Shown: piece by piece, positions 1 through 9,922 of the stretch
Layout of the letters: every line of letters starts with the position of its first letter
How positions within the stretch are numbered: the stretch's first letter is position 1
Assembly: GCA_947381435.1 (NCBI GenBank)
Contig: CANCVE010000001.1
Location: forward strand, 1 to 64,000
Length of the DNA: 64,000 bases
DNA from: Chitinophagaceae bacterium
GTDB taxonomy: Bacteria; Bacteroidota; Bacteroidia; Chitinophagales; Chitinophagaceae
Direction of reading: 5' to 3'
Notes under the pieces: model-generated
The model's database searches: none
Seen by the model: only the letters and a program-made list of their open reading frames with translations
Told to the model about the DNA's origin: nothing
Translations under genes and position numbers: made by a program

Positions 1-80
1 TGATAGGTATCCCTGTCAGAAGTATTGCGCTGTAATTCCTTGAGTAACGAAAGCTCTGATTCGCTGAATTGTAATGTCAT
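1..80 (-). CDS. N-terminus of an unidentified protein, cut by the window edge
   Basis: An open frame starts at the ATG whose complement is at 78-80 and runs off the left edge. The 26 visible residues begin MTLQFSESELSLLKEL and are charged and helix-prone. It lies 50 bp downstream of the truncated four-helix-bundle gene on the same strand. The short helical start would suit a helix-turn-helix or transposase-type N-terminus, but too little is visible to name a family. Confidence 0.4.
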   Translation of the reverse strand, partial: MTLQFSESELSLLKELQRNTSDRDTY

Positions 81-130
81 CTATAGAATAACGAATATTT
101 TAGCCATTTAGTGTGCAAACCTAAATCAGA

Positions 131-370
131 TTAGTATATTTCAACTAAAGAACTTCTAGATATTTCCAAAAATCGTCTTTTCTCAGGATTTGTCACTCTA
201 GAAGCCCCTTCCGCGATATTACTACACACAGAAATAGATGCTCGTCTTAATTGACTAACCAAAAGAAATCTTTCATCTACTGGAAATGATTTCGTGATTT
301 GATAAACTTGCTCTAAAAGTTTTAAGGAAATCAAGTACACATCCAATTTTTTGTGTGATAGATTAAGCAT
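131..370 (-). CDS. Four-helix-bundle protein (S23/IVP-like), C-terminally truncated
   Basis: The 79-residue product has the hallmarks of the four-helix-bundle family first described from 23S rRNA intervening sequences: an N-terminal LDVYxxSLKLLEQVY helix, then FPxDERFLLVSQLRRASISV, then NIAEGASR and a final helix with FLEISRSSLVEI. Family members usually have about 115-125 residues and continue into a last helix after this point. Here a stop follows directly, and the other frames downstream show no continuation, so about a third of the bundle is missing. Members are stand-alone proteins of unknown function in many Bacteroidota. The truncation and the new frame starting 50 bp further on suggest a rearrangement junction. 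Family call is firm; functionality is doubtful. Confidence 0.7.
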   Translation of the reverse strand: MLNLSHKKLDVYLISLKLLEQVYQITKSFPVDERFLLVSQLRRASISVCSNIAEGASRVTNPEKRRFLEISRSSLVEIY

Positions 371-486
371 GTTGTTTGTTTAACTTAAAAGGTTAACGTT
401 CATTTATTAAAATCAATTGCAAAGCGACTAAAGATTGGTTCACCTACTCCCGATTTTCGATCCTTCCGTTTCCCGTTTTGAGCATA

Positions 487-1359
487 TCAGATTCCTTCAA
501 TTATTCCTAAACCTTTTTTTATCAAATTTTCTACGGCTGCTGCACCATCTTTACTAAATTGTTTGCTTATTCTGTTGGCAACAATCACGTTTACACTCAA
601 ACATTGGTGGCCCAATATTTTACTCATACCATAAATGGCACTAGTTTCCATTTCGAAGTTACTAATGAAGTTATTTCCGAATCTAAAGCTCGTTAATTGA
701 TCAATTAAGTGAGGGTTAGCCAAGTTCATACGCAAAACCCTTCCTTGTGGGCCATAAAAACCAGGACATGTTACCGTAATGCCATGATGAAAGCCATCTA
801 CAAAGTGTTTTAGTAGGCTTGCGCTTGCAGTAGCCACGTAAGGAGTAATGGCGCCGTCTAGTTTAGTATGATTTACGAAAAATTCATACAATTGCTTCTC
901 TTCTTCATTGTTTTCGAAGCGATAATAATGCAATAGGTTGTCTAAACCGATAGAATGTGTGCCAGCTACAAGGCTGTCTACAGGAATTTCTGCTTGTAAT
1001 GAGCCAGAAGTGCCTAGTCGTATAAAAGTTAGTTGTGTATGCTGCGGTTTTATTGTACGTGTCTCCAAATCGATGTTTGCAAGTGCATCTAACTCGTTTA
1101 ATACGATATCTATATTGTCAGGACCGATACCCGTAGAAATAACTGTCAATTTTTTTTTGCCTACATAGCCGGTATGTGCTACAAATTCACGGTGTTCTTG
1201 TTTTACTTCAATTTTATCGAAGTATTTACTGATTGCTCCTACTCTGTTTGGATCTCCCACTGTAATTATGGTGTTAGCTAGCTCCTCTGGGCGTAGATTT
1301 ATGTGGTAAATTGCCCCTCTGTTGTTAATGATTAATTCACTTTCTTCTATCTTATGCAT
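487..1359 (-). CDS. Nucleoside phosphorylase, uridine-phosphorylase-like
   Basis: A 290-aa cytosolic enzyme of the PNP/UDP phosphorylase family, which cleaves nucleosides with phosphate to a free base and ribose-1-phosphate. Family landmarks are visible: the N-terminal VGDPNRV phosphate loop (about residues 35-41), STGIGPDNIDIVLNEL with the conserved TGxG (about 95-110), the GTSGSL segment (about 115-120), and FEMETSAIYGM (about 236-246), whose Met-Glu pair binds ribose. Length fits the family. The sequence resembles the Bacteroidota branch related to uridine phosphorylase; the exact base preference cannot be read. If it makes uracil, it could feed the pyrimidine-degradation genes at 52.8-64 kb, which is inference. 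A TAnnTTTG box lies just upstream of the start. Confidence 0.85.
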   Translation of the reverse strand: MHKIEESELIINNRGAIYHINLRPEELANTIITVGDPNRVGAISKYFDKIEVKQEHREFVAHTGYVGKKKLTVISTGIGPDNIDIVLNELDALANIDLETRTIKPQHTQLTFIRLGTSGSLQAEIPVDSLVAGTHSIGLDNLLHYYRFENNEEEKQLYEFFVNHTKLDGAITPYVATASASLLKHFVDGFHHGITVTCPGFYGPQGRVLRMNLANPHLIDQLTSFRFGNNFISNFEMETSAIYGMSKILGHQCLSVNVIVANRISKQFSKDGAAAVENLIKKGLGIIEGI

Positions 1360-1377
1360 ACTATTTATTTAATTTTT

Positions 1378-1385
1378 CAAATTTA
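1378..1385 (-). promoter_or_regulatory. Candidate -7 box for the nucleoside phosphorylase gene
   Basis: On the minus strand the sequence reads TAAATTTG, an exact match to the Bacteroidota -7 consensus TAnnTTTG. It lies about 19 nt before the ATG at 1359. A TTG lies upstream but only 13 nt away, closer than the usual 19-21 nt, so the -33 element is uncertain. Confidence 0.45.
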
Positions 1386-1411
1386 AAGCTTACTTTATCA
1401 ACTCTATACAT

Positions 1412-1419
1412 TATTTTTG
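1412..1419 (+). promoter_or_regulatory. Candidate -7 box for tRNA-Cys
   Basis: TATTTTTG followed by CA matches the Bacteroidota TAnnTTTGCA box and lies 17 nt before the mature tRNA 5' end, leaving a short leader. No clear -33 TTG is seen at the usual spacing. Confidence 0.45.
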
Positions 1420-1436
1420 CAGTCTTCTAAAAAAAA

Positions 1437-1507
1437 GGCTCTGTGGCCGAGTGGTTAGGCAAAGCTCTGCAAAAGCTTCTACAGCGGTTCGAACCCGCTC
1501 GGGGCCT
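1437..1507 (+). tRNA. tRNA-Cys (anticodon GCA)
   Basis: A 71-nt cloverleaf can be folded by eye. The acceptor stem GGCTCTG pairs with CGGGGCC (two G-U type pairs). The D arm is GCC/GGC. The anticodon stem AAGCT/AGCTT encloses the loop CTGCAAA, giving anticodon GCA. A 4-nt variable loop follows, then the T arm AGCGG-TTCGAAC-CCGCT. The discriminator base is U, as expected for tRNA-Cys. CCA is not encoded. It stands alone between divergent and convergent neighbours and is followed by a strong hairpin terminator. Confidence 0.95.
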
Positions 1508-1513
1508 CAAAAT

Positions 1514-1550
1514 AAAAAGGATGTCGATTTATTTCGACATCCTTTTTATT
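1514..1550. terminator. Bidirectional rho-independent terminator
   Basis: A perfect 14-bp stem (1514-1527 with 1534-1547) closes a 6-nt loop, with A-rich and T-rich flanks on both sides. It lies between the tRNA (+) and the end of the 1599-4010 gene (-), so it can end both transcripts. Confidence 0.85.
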
Positions 1551-1598
1551 TTAAGCTATACGGGAAGTAGCTTGTTAAATACTACTTCCTCAATAAAG

Positions 1599-4010
1599 TT
1601 ATTTCACTTCGTAGTTTACTACACTACTGATAGGTAAACCATTTTCTGTAATACCTTCTACTATCACACTCCATTTGGAAGAAGTTGTTTTATTGCTAAA
1701 TACTACCCTTGCACTTCCATTCTCGGTTGTGATATCTGGTTTCCAATATAGGGTAGTTAAGTAGTTGCTACTTAGTAAACTTGGTTTAAACTGTGGCACA
1801 TAGAATGAACGCGCTTGATAATAACCCGTAACTTCTTTATTGATAAGATCGGGGCTTGATTGTTGATTCGCTTCTGGTTTTAAAGTTAGGTGAACAAAAT
1901 AAACATCACCCATAGAATCGCCAACAGATATTGCATGTTCTATCACAATTTTAGAAATTACATTAACAGGTAATGCATAATAATCTAAACGCTCAAATAA
2001 GTCTTCCCTATTTTCTACAGTAATACGTGGTTTGTTTTTTTTTGCGCCAATGGTTATTCCGCCTCTATCAAAATCTGTTTGTGCTCCATTCATTTTATGC
2101 AATAGATAGTTTTCTAAAGTTTCATAATTTTTCATATCAAATACATCAGGTATAAAAACTGAATCTTTATAACCAGCATCCATTACAGGGCTATAACCAA
2201 TCATCCTAACTTTTTCTTTTGTGCTAGTAACGGTAACACCAGGAAGCTCATTAATTTCTAATTGACGTGCTTTATCGAGTGCCGAAATTCTTTGCGCTGC
2301 GGCAATGGAGAATTGTTTGTACGAAGAAGCCGTGTCTATGAAAGGATTAAAATAGTTGACTTGCTTAACAGGTAACTGATTTTTGAATAAATCATCTAAA
2401 CTGATAAAGCCACCACTTTTGCCTTTATTGTCCTTGGATACCACTTTTACTCTACTTGTACCTGTAATATTCACGCCATCAAAGAAGTAATGACCGGCAG
2501 AATCTGATTGAGTAGAGAAAAGTTTGTTGCCAGTTGCTTGACTTGCAAATAAAGTAACGTTCATGCCTCTGAGAGGTTTATCTCCAATTTCTCTCCTAAT
2601 CTTACCGCTGATAGTGATGCCACTTTCTGGAATGTATTTTATGTTGATGCCTTGCTGCGCAATGCGTAACCATATAAAATCTCTCCAACCTTGGGTTAAT
2701 AAAAGTAAGTCCAAATCTTTAGAACGGTCTTTATTGTTGATATCAAAATATTTATCTGCGTTTTCTATCTGACCTTTAATCTCAGATTGTAAGTAAACGT
2801 AGTTGACCATGTTGCTTGCTGAAACTGGAACAATTGTTCCATCAACTACCGACATAGATAAGTTTGCTTTAAGTGGGTTTCCATCTTTATCTAATGTATT
2901 TATGTTTACAACTGTACTTTCTTGTTTAGCGTAACTTCTTTTATTTGTAGTAACGGTAGTACTCAAAGGACTTTCTTTATCTATATAAAATAAACGTTCA
3001 CTATTAGGTCGTCCTTTTTCATCATATAATGTTACAATTGATACCCCCTTTGGTAATTTGTTTTTTGGAATTTTAATCAATAAGGTTTCCCCTGAAAGCT
3101 TAACACTGTCTTCAAAATACTTTTTGCCAGCATGTTTAACTATTATTGTAAGTAAACTGTTTTGCAATGAACTAAGGGTTGCTTTATTAGTTTTAATGGT
3201 AGCTTGTAAGAAAGCGGTATCCAAATCTTTAACAGAAATTAGTAATCCTTTGGCTAAAGGCAAATCTATATCTGCATTGATTGGTTTGTTATTAGGAACT
3301 ACAAATGCTTTAACATCATAAGATTCGTCTTGGAGTGGAGTAAGCGTGAAACTTCCTAAGCCTATACTATTACTTGTAAATGAAGCCACCACTTTATTTT
3401 TACTATCAATAATAGTACCTTTTACAGATACACATTTACCATTTGCATCTTCTGCTTTAAGTCCTACAACGCTAGCAACATTAGCAACTAATGAACCCCC
3501 TTCTGGAAAGAAATGAAGGGAATAGTTTTCCTTTGGCGTATTGCTTGGTTTATTGTTTGAATTTAATTTAGAGGCATCATTTGGGGATAATGTTTTGTTT
3601 CCAACCTTTATTTCTCGATCGTAAATAAAGTTATCTCCAAAATTTTTCATCCAATTCGTGTATGCCCTGATGTGGTATGTTCCAGGGTTGAGGCTATCAG
3701 TTAATCGGAAATCCCCATTGCCAACACCATTCTCAAGTCTGATGACATCTCTAAAAGTAACTGTTGCATCTGGTGCTATCAATTCAACATACAAGTTATT
3801 GCTTGTGTAAATTGGGAAATTTGTTTGACCATTTAATAAATAGGCTTTAAACCAAATGTCATCACCCAAAACATAATATTCTCTATCTAAATGTAAATAG
3901 ACCTTTTCAAAGAAAAGTTTCATTTGATTACTGGAGGATTGTGCATTTAATTGATTGATTGTAGTGTAAATTAAGGCAATTGTTAAAACAATTCGCGTGA
4001 TTTTTTTCAT
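1599..4010 (-). CDS. Large secreted protein with macroglobulin-like N-terminus
   Basis: An 803-aa protein with a signal peptide (residues 1-23, ending LNAQ). The mature N-terminus, with EKVYLHLDREYYVLGDD and IWFKAYLLNG, is typical of Bacteroidota proteins that start with an MG2-like (alpha-2-macroglobulin) beta-sandwich. Further beta-sandwich or carboxypeptidase-regulatory-like segments follow, for example ITISGKIRREIGDKPLRGMNVTL written as two parts around residue 470. The C-terminal quarter has plug-like features around residues 660-720. Relatives are often labelled TonB-dependent receptor plug or hypothetical protein, but no beta-barrel is evident, so an envelope scaffold or transport accessory is more likely. 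It is monocistronic and ends at the bidirectional terminator shared with tRNA-Cys. Substrate unknown. Confidence 0.6.
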   Translation of the reverse strand: MKKITRIVLTIALIYTTINQLNAQSSSNQMKLFFEKVYLHLDREYYVLGDDIWFKAYLLNGQTNFPIYTSNNLYVELIAPDATVTFRDVIRLENGVGNGDFRLTDSLNPGTYHIRAYTNWMKNFGDNFIYDREIKVGNKTLSPNDASKLNSNNKPSNTPKENYSLHFFPEGGSLVANVASVVGLKAEDANGKCVSVKGTIIDSKNKVVASFTSNSIGLGSFTLTPLQDESYDVKAFVVPNNKPINADIDLPLAKGLLISVKDLDTAFLQATIKTNKATLSSLQNSLLTIIVKHAGKKYFEDSVKLSGETLLIKIPKNKLPKGVSIVTLYDEKGRPNSERLFYIDKESPLSTTVTTNKRSYAKQESTVVNINTLDKDGNPLKANLSMSVVDGTIVPVSASNMVNYVYLQSEIKGQIENADKYFDINNKDRSKDLDLLLLTQGWRDFIWLRIAQQGINIKYIPESGITISGKIRREIGDKPLRGMNVTLFASQATGNKLFSTQSDSAGHYFFDGVNITGTSRVKVVSKDNKGKSGGFISLDDLFKNQLPVKQVNYFNPFIDTASSYKQFSIAAAQRISALDKARQLEINELPGVTVTSTKEKVRMIGYSPVMDAGYKDSVFIPDVFDMKNYETLENYLLHKMNGAQTDFDRGGITIGAKKNKPRITVENREDLFERLDYYALPVNVISKIVIEHAISVGDSMGDVYFVHLTLKPEANQQSSPDLINKEVTGYYQARSFYVPQFKPSLLSSNYLTTLYWKPDITTENGSARVVFSNKTTSSKWSVIVEGITENGLPISSVVNYEVK

Positions 4011-4412
4011 GTGTTTTAAGTAAAAAGTGAGTAATAGAAAAAGTATTGTTCAGACACCAATATTATAACAAGTTTAAATCTAAAAAAATTAAAAAAAAGG
4101 TAAATATTTTAAACATGACGGTGTATGACAGTTGTTAAATAGCGTTAAAGTAATATTGCATCTCAAACGATTAAGAAGATTTAAATAAGTCGTAATGGAA
4201 GTGTAGGTTGTAAGACCAAGTTCAGATTGATTATTTAAAAACAGAAAATTGCAAAAATGAAAATAATACTAATTTCGTCTTGCAGAAGAATATCCTTTGA
4301 AAGTGGATTAAATGGAAAAATAAATACTTCACTTAGTTGATTTTTAGGTTCTTTGCGATTGTTTGATTTCCAATATTAGTTCTCACGATTTAAGTAAATT
4401 ATATATTTTGCC
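4011..4412. other. Intergenic region between divergent genes
   Basis: About 400 AT-rich bases separate the secreted protein (-) from the first gene of the FAS1/SusCD series (+) and must hold both promoters. A TATATTTTGC string lies only a few bases before the ATG at 4413, one base off the TAnnTTTG spacing and too close to be a convincing box. No ORF or clear repeat is seen. Confidence 0.5.
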
Positions 4413-6638
4413 ATGAATGGATTGTTAAAAAGCATTTTGATTGTTGCTCTTGCTGTCTTTTCTTTTTCAAGCTGTAAAAAGAAAGCTTTTGATGATTACT
4501 ATAGTAGACCAAGCACTTTAGCATCTCCCATTTATCAACAATTGCAAACAAGGGGGAATTTCAAAAATTTATTAGCTTGTATTGATAAAGCAGGATACAA
4601 AGAAATATTAAGTGCTGCAGGTTATTGGACTTTTTTTGCAGCTAACGATTCCGCTTTCAAGCAGTTTTTTATTGAGAAAGGTATTTCTGATGTAAGTCAA
4701 ATTGATTCCGCTACGGCTAAGCAAATTGTTACATACGCAATGGTTTACAATGCTTTTCTCAAGTCTAGGCTCAGTGATTACCAATCTAGTACAGGCTGGG
4801 TTTTAAATCAGGCTTTTAGACGTAGAACCGTTAATTATACAGGATTTTATGACGACACCACAATGGAAGGTGTAAAAGTAAAAGCAATAGGTGCAAACAG
4901 AAATGGAAATTTTATAGTAGGAGACAATAACAATAAATACATTCCCTACTTTGTAGATAAATACATGGCATCTAATGGAATTAGTGCTTATGACTACAAC
5001 TATTTTTATCCAAATACAACATATACCGGCTTTAATGTTGCTAATGCAAAAGTTGTAAACGCAGATATTACAGCTGAAAATGGTTATATCAATGAAGTTG
5101 ATAAAGTAATACTTCCACTCAAAAGTATTGACCAATATTTGGCATCAAAATCTAACTACAGTGAGTTTAAGAAGTTGTTTGATAAATATATGGTTTCATT
5201 CATTCAAAATAGTGATGCTACAAAAAGATACAATAATATCACAGGCTTAAATGATTTGGTATATGTAAAAAACTTTAACCCTAGTTTGGGCTTTTCCCCA
5301 AACAATGAGAATTATTTGAAGCTTCAAGATAATGATGGACAAACAAATTCATGGACATTGTTTGCTCCTACAAATGAAGCATTCTTAAAGTATAGAGACT
5401 CAGTATTACTTGAACACTATACAAGTTTAGATGTTGTTCCTCAACAAATTATCATAGACTTTTTGAATGCCCACATGTTTGCGAATGTTGTTTGGCCAAG
5501 CAGATTCGCAGCTACTACAAATGTTCAATCTGAGCCCGCTAGGTTTGATGCGAAAAAAGATGTAGTAGATAAGCAAGTGTTGAGTAACGGTAATTTTTAT
5601 GGTACAAGCAAAGTGCAATCTGCAAATGTATTCTCAACGGTATATGGCAAACCTTATTTAGATCCTAAATACTTATTAATGACAAGGGCTTTAGATCAAG
5701 CTCTACGACTAAATATCACAATTCCCTTTGCTAAATACACTGTTTTTATGATGTCTGATGAGTTGTTGAGAGCTAAAGGATTTGATTACAATTTTGCCCA
5801 AAGTGCTTGGCAATACACAGCTCCTGGTTCTACAAGTGTTACAATTGGTAATGCTGCAAGAGACAGACTTCAAAGAATTTTGGCTTCTCATATTGTACCA
5901 ACTCAAAATGATGAAATGGCAGATTTAAATGGAGATGGTATAATAAGAACAATTAATGGAGAGTACATAAAATGGAGTCGTGGAAAGTTAGCTTCTGCTG
6001 GTACATACACATATAAAGTGACAGCTGGGGATACGAAAACTGCAGTTAATGGACGCGTTTATTACTCAGATAGCTTATTAGAGTATAGTGATACTTTGAT
6101 TGGGTTAACAATTAAAAGGTTAGGTAATGCACCTGGTTCGGAGTTTAGTTATTTTTACCAATTACTATCTAATTCCACATTATATACGGCTGCAACTGGC
6201 GACATTAGGGGTGTTAATTTAGGTTCTTTCTACACTGTATTTGTGCCTAAAAATGATGCGATACAAGCAGCCGCAGATTCTGGTTACTTACCTGCCGCCG
6301 ATGATGGTTCTCCACTGTTTGTAACTACAGATCCTTTGCAACAGAAACTAATTGCTGATTTTATAAAGTTCCATATACTTGATAAAAATACAGTTATTCC
6401 TGATGGATATGATTTGAACAATACCCCGAAGGGTGATTTTAGAAAGTTAATTACACTATATAAGGATGCATCTAGCATACCTGGTTTATTAGGATTAAAC
6501 ACTTCTGCTTCAGGGGTAATGAGACTTAGAGATTATGGTGTTACTCCTCATTACGCAAATTTGATAATTTCAAAAAGTAATAACCTTGCCAATAGATGTG
6601 TTATTCATTTAATTGATACTTATTTACAACCTTATTAA
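4413..6638 (+). CDS. Fasciclin (FAS1) repeat surface lipoprotein
   Basis: A 741-aa lipoprotein: the N-terminus ends in FSFSSC, a lipobox with Cys at residue 21, followed by KKK. About four FAS1-type units can be seen, each with the pattern of a helix, then a T-x-F-x-P/A-x-N/D-x-A motif, then a closing xxHxID strand: TFFAANDSAF (about 75), TLFAPTNEAF (about 315), TVFMMSDELL (about 445), and TVFVPKNDAI (about 610) with the final VIHLIDTYLQ. FAS1 domains mediate adhesion or carbohydrate and protein binding at cell surfaces. Only 14 bp separate it from the SusC gene, so it is almost certainly co-transcribed and probably part of the surface uptake complex. The ligand is unknown. Confidence 0.85.
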   Translation: MNGLLKSILIVALAVFSFSSCKKKAFDDYYSRPSTLASPIYQQLQTRGNFKNLLACIDKAGYKEILSAAGYWTFFAANDSAFKQFFIEKGISDVSQIDSATAKQIVTYAMVYNAFLKSRLSDYQSSTGWVLNQAFRRRTVNYTGFYDDTTMEGVKVKAIGANRNGNFIVGDNNNKYIPYFVDKYMASNGISAYDYNYFYPNTTYTGFNVANAKVVNADITAENGYINEVDKVILPLKSIDQYLASKSNYSEFKKLFDKYMVSFIQNSDATKRYNNITGLNDLVYVKNFNPSLGFSPNNENYLKLQDNDGQTNSWTLFAPTNEAFLKYRDSVLLEHYTSLDVVPQQIIIDFLNAHMFANVVWPSRFAATTNVQSEPARFDAKKDVVDKQVLSNGNFYGTSKVQSANVFSTVYGKPYLDPKYLLMTRALDQALRLNITIPFAKYTVFMMSDELLRAKGFDYNFAQSAWQYTAPGSTSVTIGNAARDRLQRILASHIVPTQNDEMADLNGDGIIRTINGEYIKWSRGKLASAGTYTYKVTAGDTKTAVNGRVYYSDSLLEYSDTLIGLTIKRLGNAPGSEFSYFYQLLSNSTLYTAATGDIRGVNLGSFYTVFVPKNDAIQAAADSGYLPAADDGSPLFVTTDPLQQKLIADFIKFHILDKNTVIPDGYDLNNTPKGDFRKLITLYKDASSIPGLLGLNTSASGVMRLRDYGVTPHYANLIISKSNNLANRCVIHLIDTYLQPY

Positions 6639-6652
6639 ACCTACTAATAAAC

Positions 6653-9600
6653 ATGACTAAGGGTATGAGAAATTTATATAAATACTTTATGCTTGCATTT
6701 TCAGTATTTGCAATTTTTAGCAGTATTAAATCAATTGCGCAGGAAGCTAAAATAATTGTTAGGGGTGCCGTTACAGATAGGAAGGATAATTCTCCAATTG
6801 CGCACGTTTCTATTACTGAGGTTGATGCAGATGGACGTGTTATTAAAGGCGTAAATAGCGATATAGATGGTAATTATGCATTAAAAATTACCAATCAGAA
6901 AGACAAAATTAATTTTGCAATCATAGGATACAAAACACAAGCATTTGAAATTAGAGGCAAAACCACCATTAATGTTAAACTCGAACGTGGTAGCAATGAT
7001 ATGGAAGATGTTATTGTAACATCTGGTCCAAAAACTAATAATGGCAATATGAATATTGCCGAGAGAGATTTAACAATTGCTTCCTCAAAAGTTAAAGCCG
7101 AGGATTTAGAAGAGCTTGGTGCTGCAACAATAGATCAAGCATTGCAAGGTCGTATGGCTGGAGTCGATATTACTGCATCATCTGGTGATCCGGGAGCTCC
7201 ATTATCAATTAAAATTAGAGGGACTTCTTCAATTAATGCGGGCACCAATCCGCTAATAGTAGTTGATGGCTTACCCCTAGAAACATCTATTCCATCCGAT
7301 TTTAACTTTGGTACCGCAGACGATCAAGGGTACGCTCAGTTACTAAATATCGCTCCTTCAGACATTAAGGAAATAGTAGTTTTAAAAGATGCTGCTGCTA
7401 CTGCAATGTGGGGTGCCAAGGGGGCTAGTGGTGTATTGTTAATCACTACAAAAAGAGGAGGGATTGGTAAACCTGTATTGACATATACTGCTAGAGAAAT
7501 AATTTCGAAGCAACCTAAGTCTATACCATTACTTAATGGTAATCAATATTCCAATCTAATACCCGAAGAATATATTAATAAAAATGGAGTTCCTTTAAAT
7601 ACCCTAACTATTAAGGAATTTGCTTATGATAGAAATGATCCTTATAATTATTATAATTATAGTCAAAATACTGATTGGTTAGCTGCAATAACTAAAATAG
7701 GGTTTACTCATGATCATAATGTTTCAATGACAGGTGGTGGAGAAAAAGCTAGATATTTTACCTCTTTAGGTTATTTAAATCAATCAGGAACCACTATTGG
7801 TACTAGTCTAAGCAGAATTACAACTCGTGTTAATTTGGATTATGTTGTTTCTGAAAAGATAAAGTTCAAGACTGACTTTTCCTATACTTATTCTGATAAT
7901 CCTAGAAATTATACGACTGATCTTAGAAATGAAGCAATGACAAAAATGCCAAATATGAGCATTTATGAATACAATGAACAAGGTATACAAACACCTAATT
8001 ATTTTTCCCCAGTTTCCAATATTCAAGGTCAATATCCCAACACATACAATCCTGTTGCAATGGCCAACACGGCAATGAATCGAGTTATTAGTAATCGTAT
8101 TACTCCTACATTCAATGTTCAGTATACCATTATTCCTAAAGTATTAGTTGCTACAGAGGATATACGTTTTGATGTAAATAATACAAAAAATAAAACATTT
8201 TTGCCTCAAATAGCCACTGGTAGACCGACTACTGAAACTGTTGTGAATAGGGCTTATGATGGTGATGTAGATGCTTTTAATGTTCAGTCTAAAACTAACT
8301 TGTTGTTTACTCCGCATATGCCTAAGAATCATACGTTAACATCAGTATTGTCTGTTCAAACTTATGATAACAGAACTTTATCAAATCAGGCGCAAACATC
8401 AAATACCGCATCTTCATTGTTGCAAGATGCCTCTACTCCAGCTAGAACAATAAATACAGATTTAGGAGTTTCGGCTGGATATTCTCAAACTAGAACAATC
8501 GGTGCATTAATTAATGCTCAGTATGGCTACAAAGGAAGATATATAGTTAATGTCGGTTTAAGGGGCGATGGTAATTCTAGATTTGGGCCTGCTAATCGAT
8601 ATGGATTATTCCCTTCTATTTCCACACGGTGGAGAGCATCTGGTGAACGCTTTATGAAGAAATTGACCTTTATTAATGATTTTAGTGTAAGGGCAAGTTA
8701 TGGGTTAGCTGGTAATGCTCCTAGAAATGATTACAGCTTCTATAATCAATATAGTAATCTTGGGTGGACATATCAAGGTCAGAGTGGGGTATATCCATCG
8801 TCAATGGAATTAACTAATTTGAAATATGAAGTTATTAATGGTAAAAATCTTGGGATTAATCTAATCGTACTTAAAAATAAAGTCAATATTGATTTTGAAA
8901 CATACAAAAATACAACAAGAGATTTGTTATTTTATGGATTAAAAGTGCCTACATATAATGGTTATACTTCTGTTGATATGAATGGTGGTACATTGGATAA
9001 TCAGGGTTGGGAATTGAATGTTCTATCTAGTGTAGTTAAAAGCAAAACCTGGACTCTGGATATCAATTTTAATGTTTCACACAACGAAAATGTAATGCGT
9101 GAGATTTCACCATTTTTTGCGAATAAAAATGGTGATGTAACAACAAATGGGAGTTACTTGACTTTGTTACAACTTAATAATCCATTTGGTTCAATTTACG
9201 GATACAGGTTTAAAGGTGTTTATAAAGATGCAGCTTCTACTGTAGCAACTGATGCAAATGGAAAGCAAATTATTGGTCCAAATGGGCAAGCAGTTTATAT
9301 GCGCTTTAACTATCCTAAAACTGATTATCTTTTTCAAGCAGGTGATGCTAGATATGAAGATATAAATCATGATGGAAGTATTGATTACAAAGATGTTGTT
9401 TACTTAGGTAACAGTAATCCTTCATTAACAGGAGGTTTTGGTGCAACAGTTACCTACAAAAAAAATTGGAAATTTGCAGCTTATTTTAACTACAGATCAA
9501 GCTATAAGGTTGTTAATGGGACTAAAATGACAACAACGAACATGTTTGGATACAATAATCAAAGTACCGCTGTTTTAAGACGTTGGAGGAAAGAAGGCGA

Positions 9601-9922
9601 TGCAACTGATATGCCCAGAGCCTTGTTCAATTCAGGATATAATTGGTTAGGAAGTGACAGATATGTTGAAGATGCTTCTTTTTTACGATTTAGATCTATA
9701 ACAGTTAGATATAATATGACTGGAGATATCCTGAAACGATTGAAAGTTAAAAACATGAGTGCATATGTTACCGCTGAAAATTTGATGACGTTTACAAATT
9801 ATACAGGACAAGATCCTGAAGTTGCACCTCGCGGTATTTCGGGACCATTTACGGTTGTAACAGATAATAGTAGTACCCCTCCAGTTTTGACCTTAACCTT
9901 TGGTGTAAGTGCATCTTTTTAA
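6653..9922 (+). CDS. SusC/RagA-type TonB-linked outer-membrane transporter (1)
   Basis: A 1089-aa transporter with a signal peptide (to about residue 30, SIAQ), a carboxypeptidase-regulatory-like domain (about 35-110, RGAVTDRKDNSPIAHVSI), and a plug (about 160-270) carrying QGRMAGVDI, IRGTSSINAGTNPLIVVDG and LKDAAATAMWGAKGASGV. These are the SusC signatures. A 22-strand-type barrel follows and ends in an aromatic residue (ASF). An internal ATG at residue 5 is an alternative start. With the SusD partner it would form a lidded pore that imports oligosaccharides using TonB energy. The pectinase genes downstream suggest pectin fragments as substrate, which is inference. Confidence 0.95.
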   Translation: MTKGMRNLYKYFMLAFSVFAIFSSIKSIAQEAKIIVRGAVTDRKDNSPIAHVSITEVDADGRVIKGVNSDIDGNYALKITNQKDKINFAIIGYKTQAFEIRGKTTINVKLERGSNDMEDVIVTSGPKTNNGNMNIAERDLTIASSKVKAEDLEELGAATIDQALQGRMAGVDITASSGDPGAPLSIKIRGTSSINAGTNPLIVVDGLPLETSIPSDFNFGTADDQGYAQLLNIAPSDIKEIVVLKDAAATAMWGAKGASGVLLITTKRGGIGKPVLTYTAREIISKQPKSIPLLNGNQYSNLIPEEYINKNGVPLNTLTIKEFAYDRNDPYNYYNYSQNTDWLAAITKIGFTHDHNVSMTGGGEKARYFTSLGYLNQSGTTIGTSLSRITTRVNLDYVVSEKIKFKTDFSYTYSDNPRNYTTDLRNEAMTKMPNMSIYEYNEQGIQTPNYFSPVSNIQGQYPNTYNPVAMANTAMNRVISNRITPTFNVQYTIIPKVLVATEDIRFDVNNTKNKTFLPQIATGRPTTETVVNRAYDGDVDAFNVQSKTNLLFTPHMPKNHTLTSVLSVQTYDNRTLSNQAQTSNTASSLLQDASTPARTINTDLGVSAGYSQTRTIGALINAQYGYKGRYIVNVGLRGDGNSRFGPANRYGLFPSISTRWRASGERFMKKLTFINDFSVRASYGLAGNAPRNDYSFYNQYSNLGWTYQGQSGVYPSSMELTNLKYEVINGKNLGINLIVLKNKVNIDFETYKNTTRDLLFYGLKVPTYNGYTSVDMNGGTLDNQGWELNVLSSVVKSKTWTLDINFNVSHNENVMREISPFFANKNGDVTTNGSYLTLLQLNNPFGSIYGYRFKGVYKDAASTVATDANGKQIIGPNGQAVYMRFNYPKTDYLFQAGDARYEDINHDGSIDYKDVVYLGNSNPSLTGGFGATVTYKKNWKFAAYFNYRSSYKVVNGTKMTTTNMFGYNNQSTAVLRRWRKEGDATDMPRALFNSGYNWLGSDRYVEDASFLRFRSITVRYNMTGDILKRLKVKNMSAYVTAENLMTFTNYTGQDPEVAPRGISGPFTVVTDNSSTPPVLTLTFGVSASF

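Noticed and set aside
1443-1637. 64-aa ORF over the tRNA
   Set aside because: It is a frame through the tRNA-Cys gene and its terminator.
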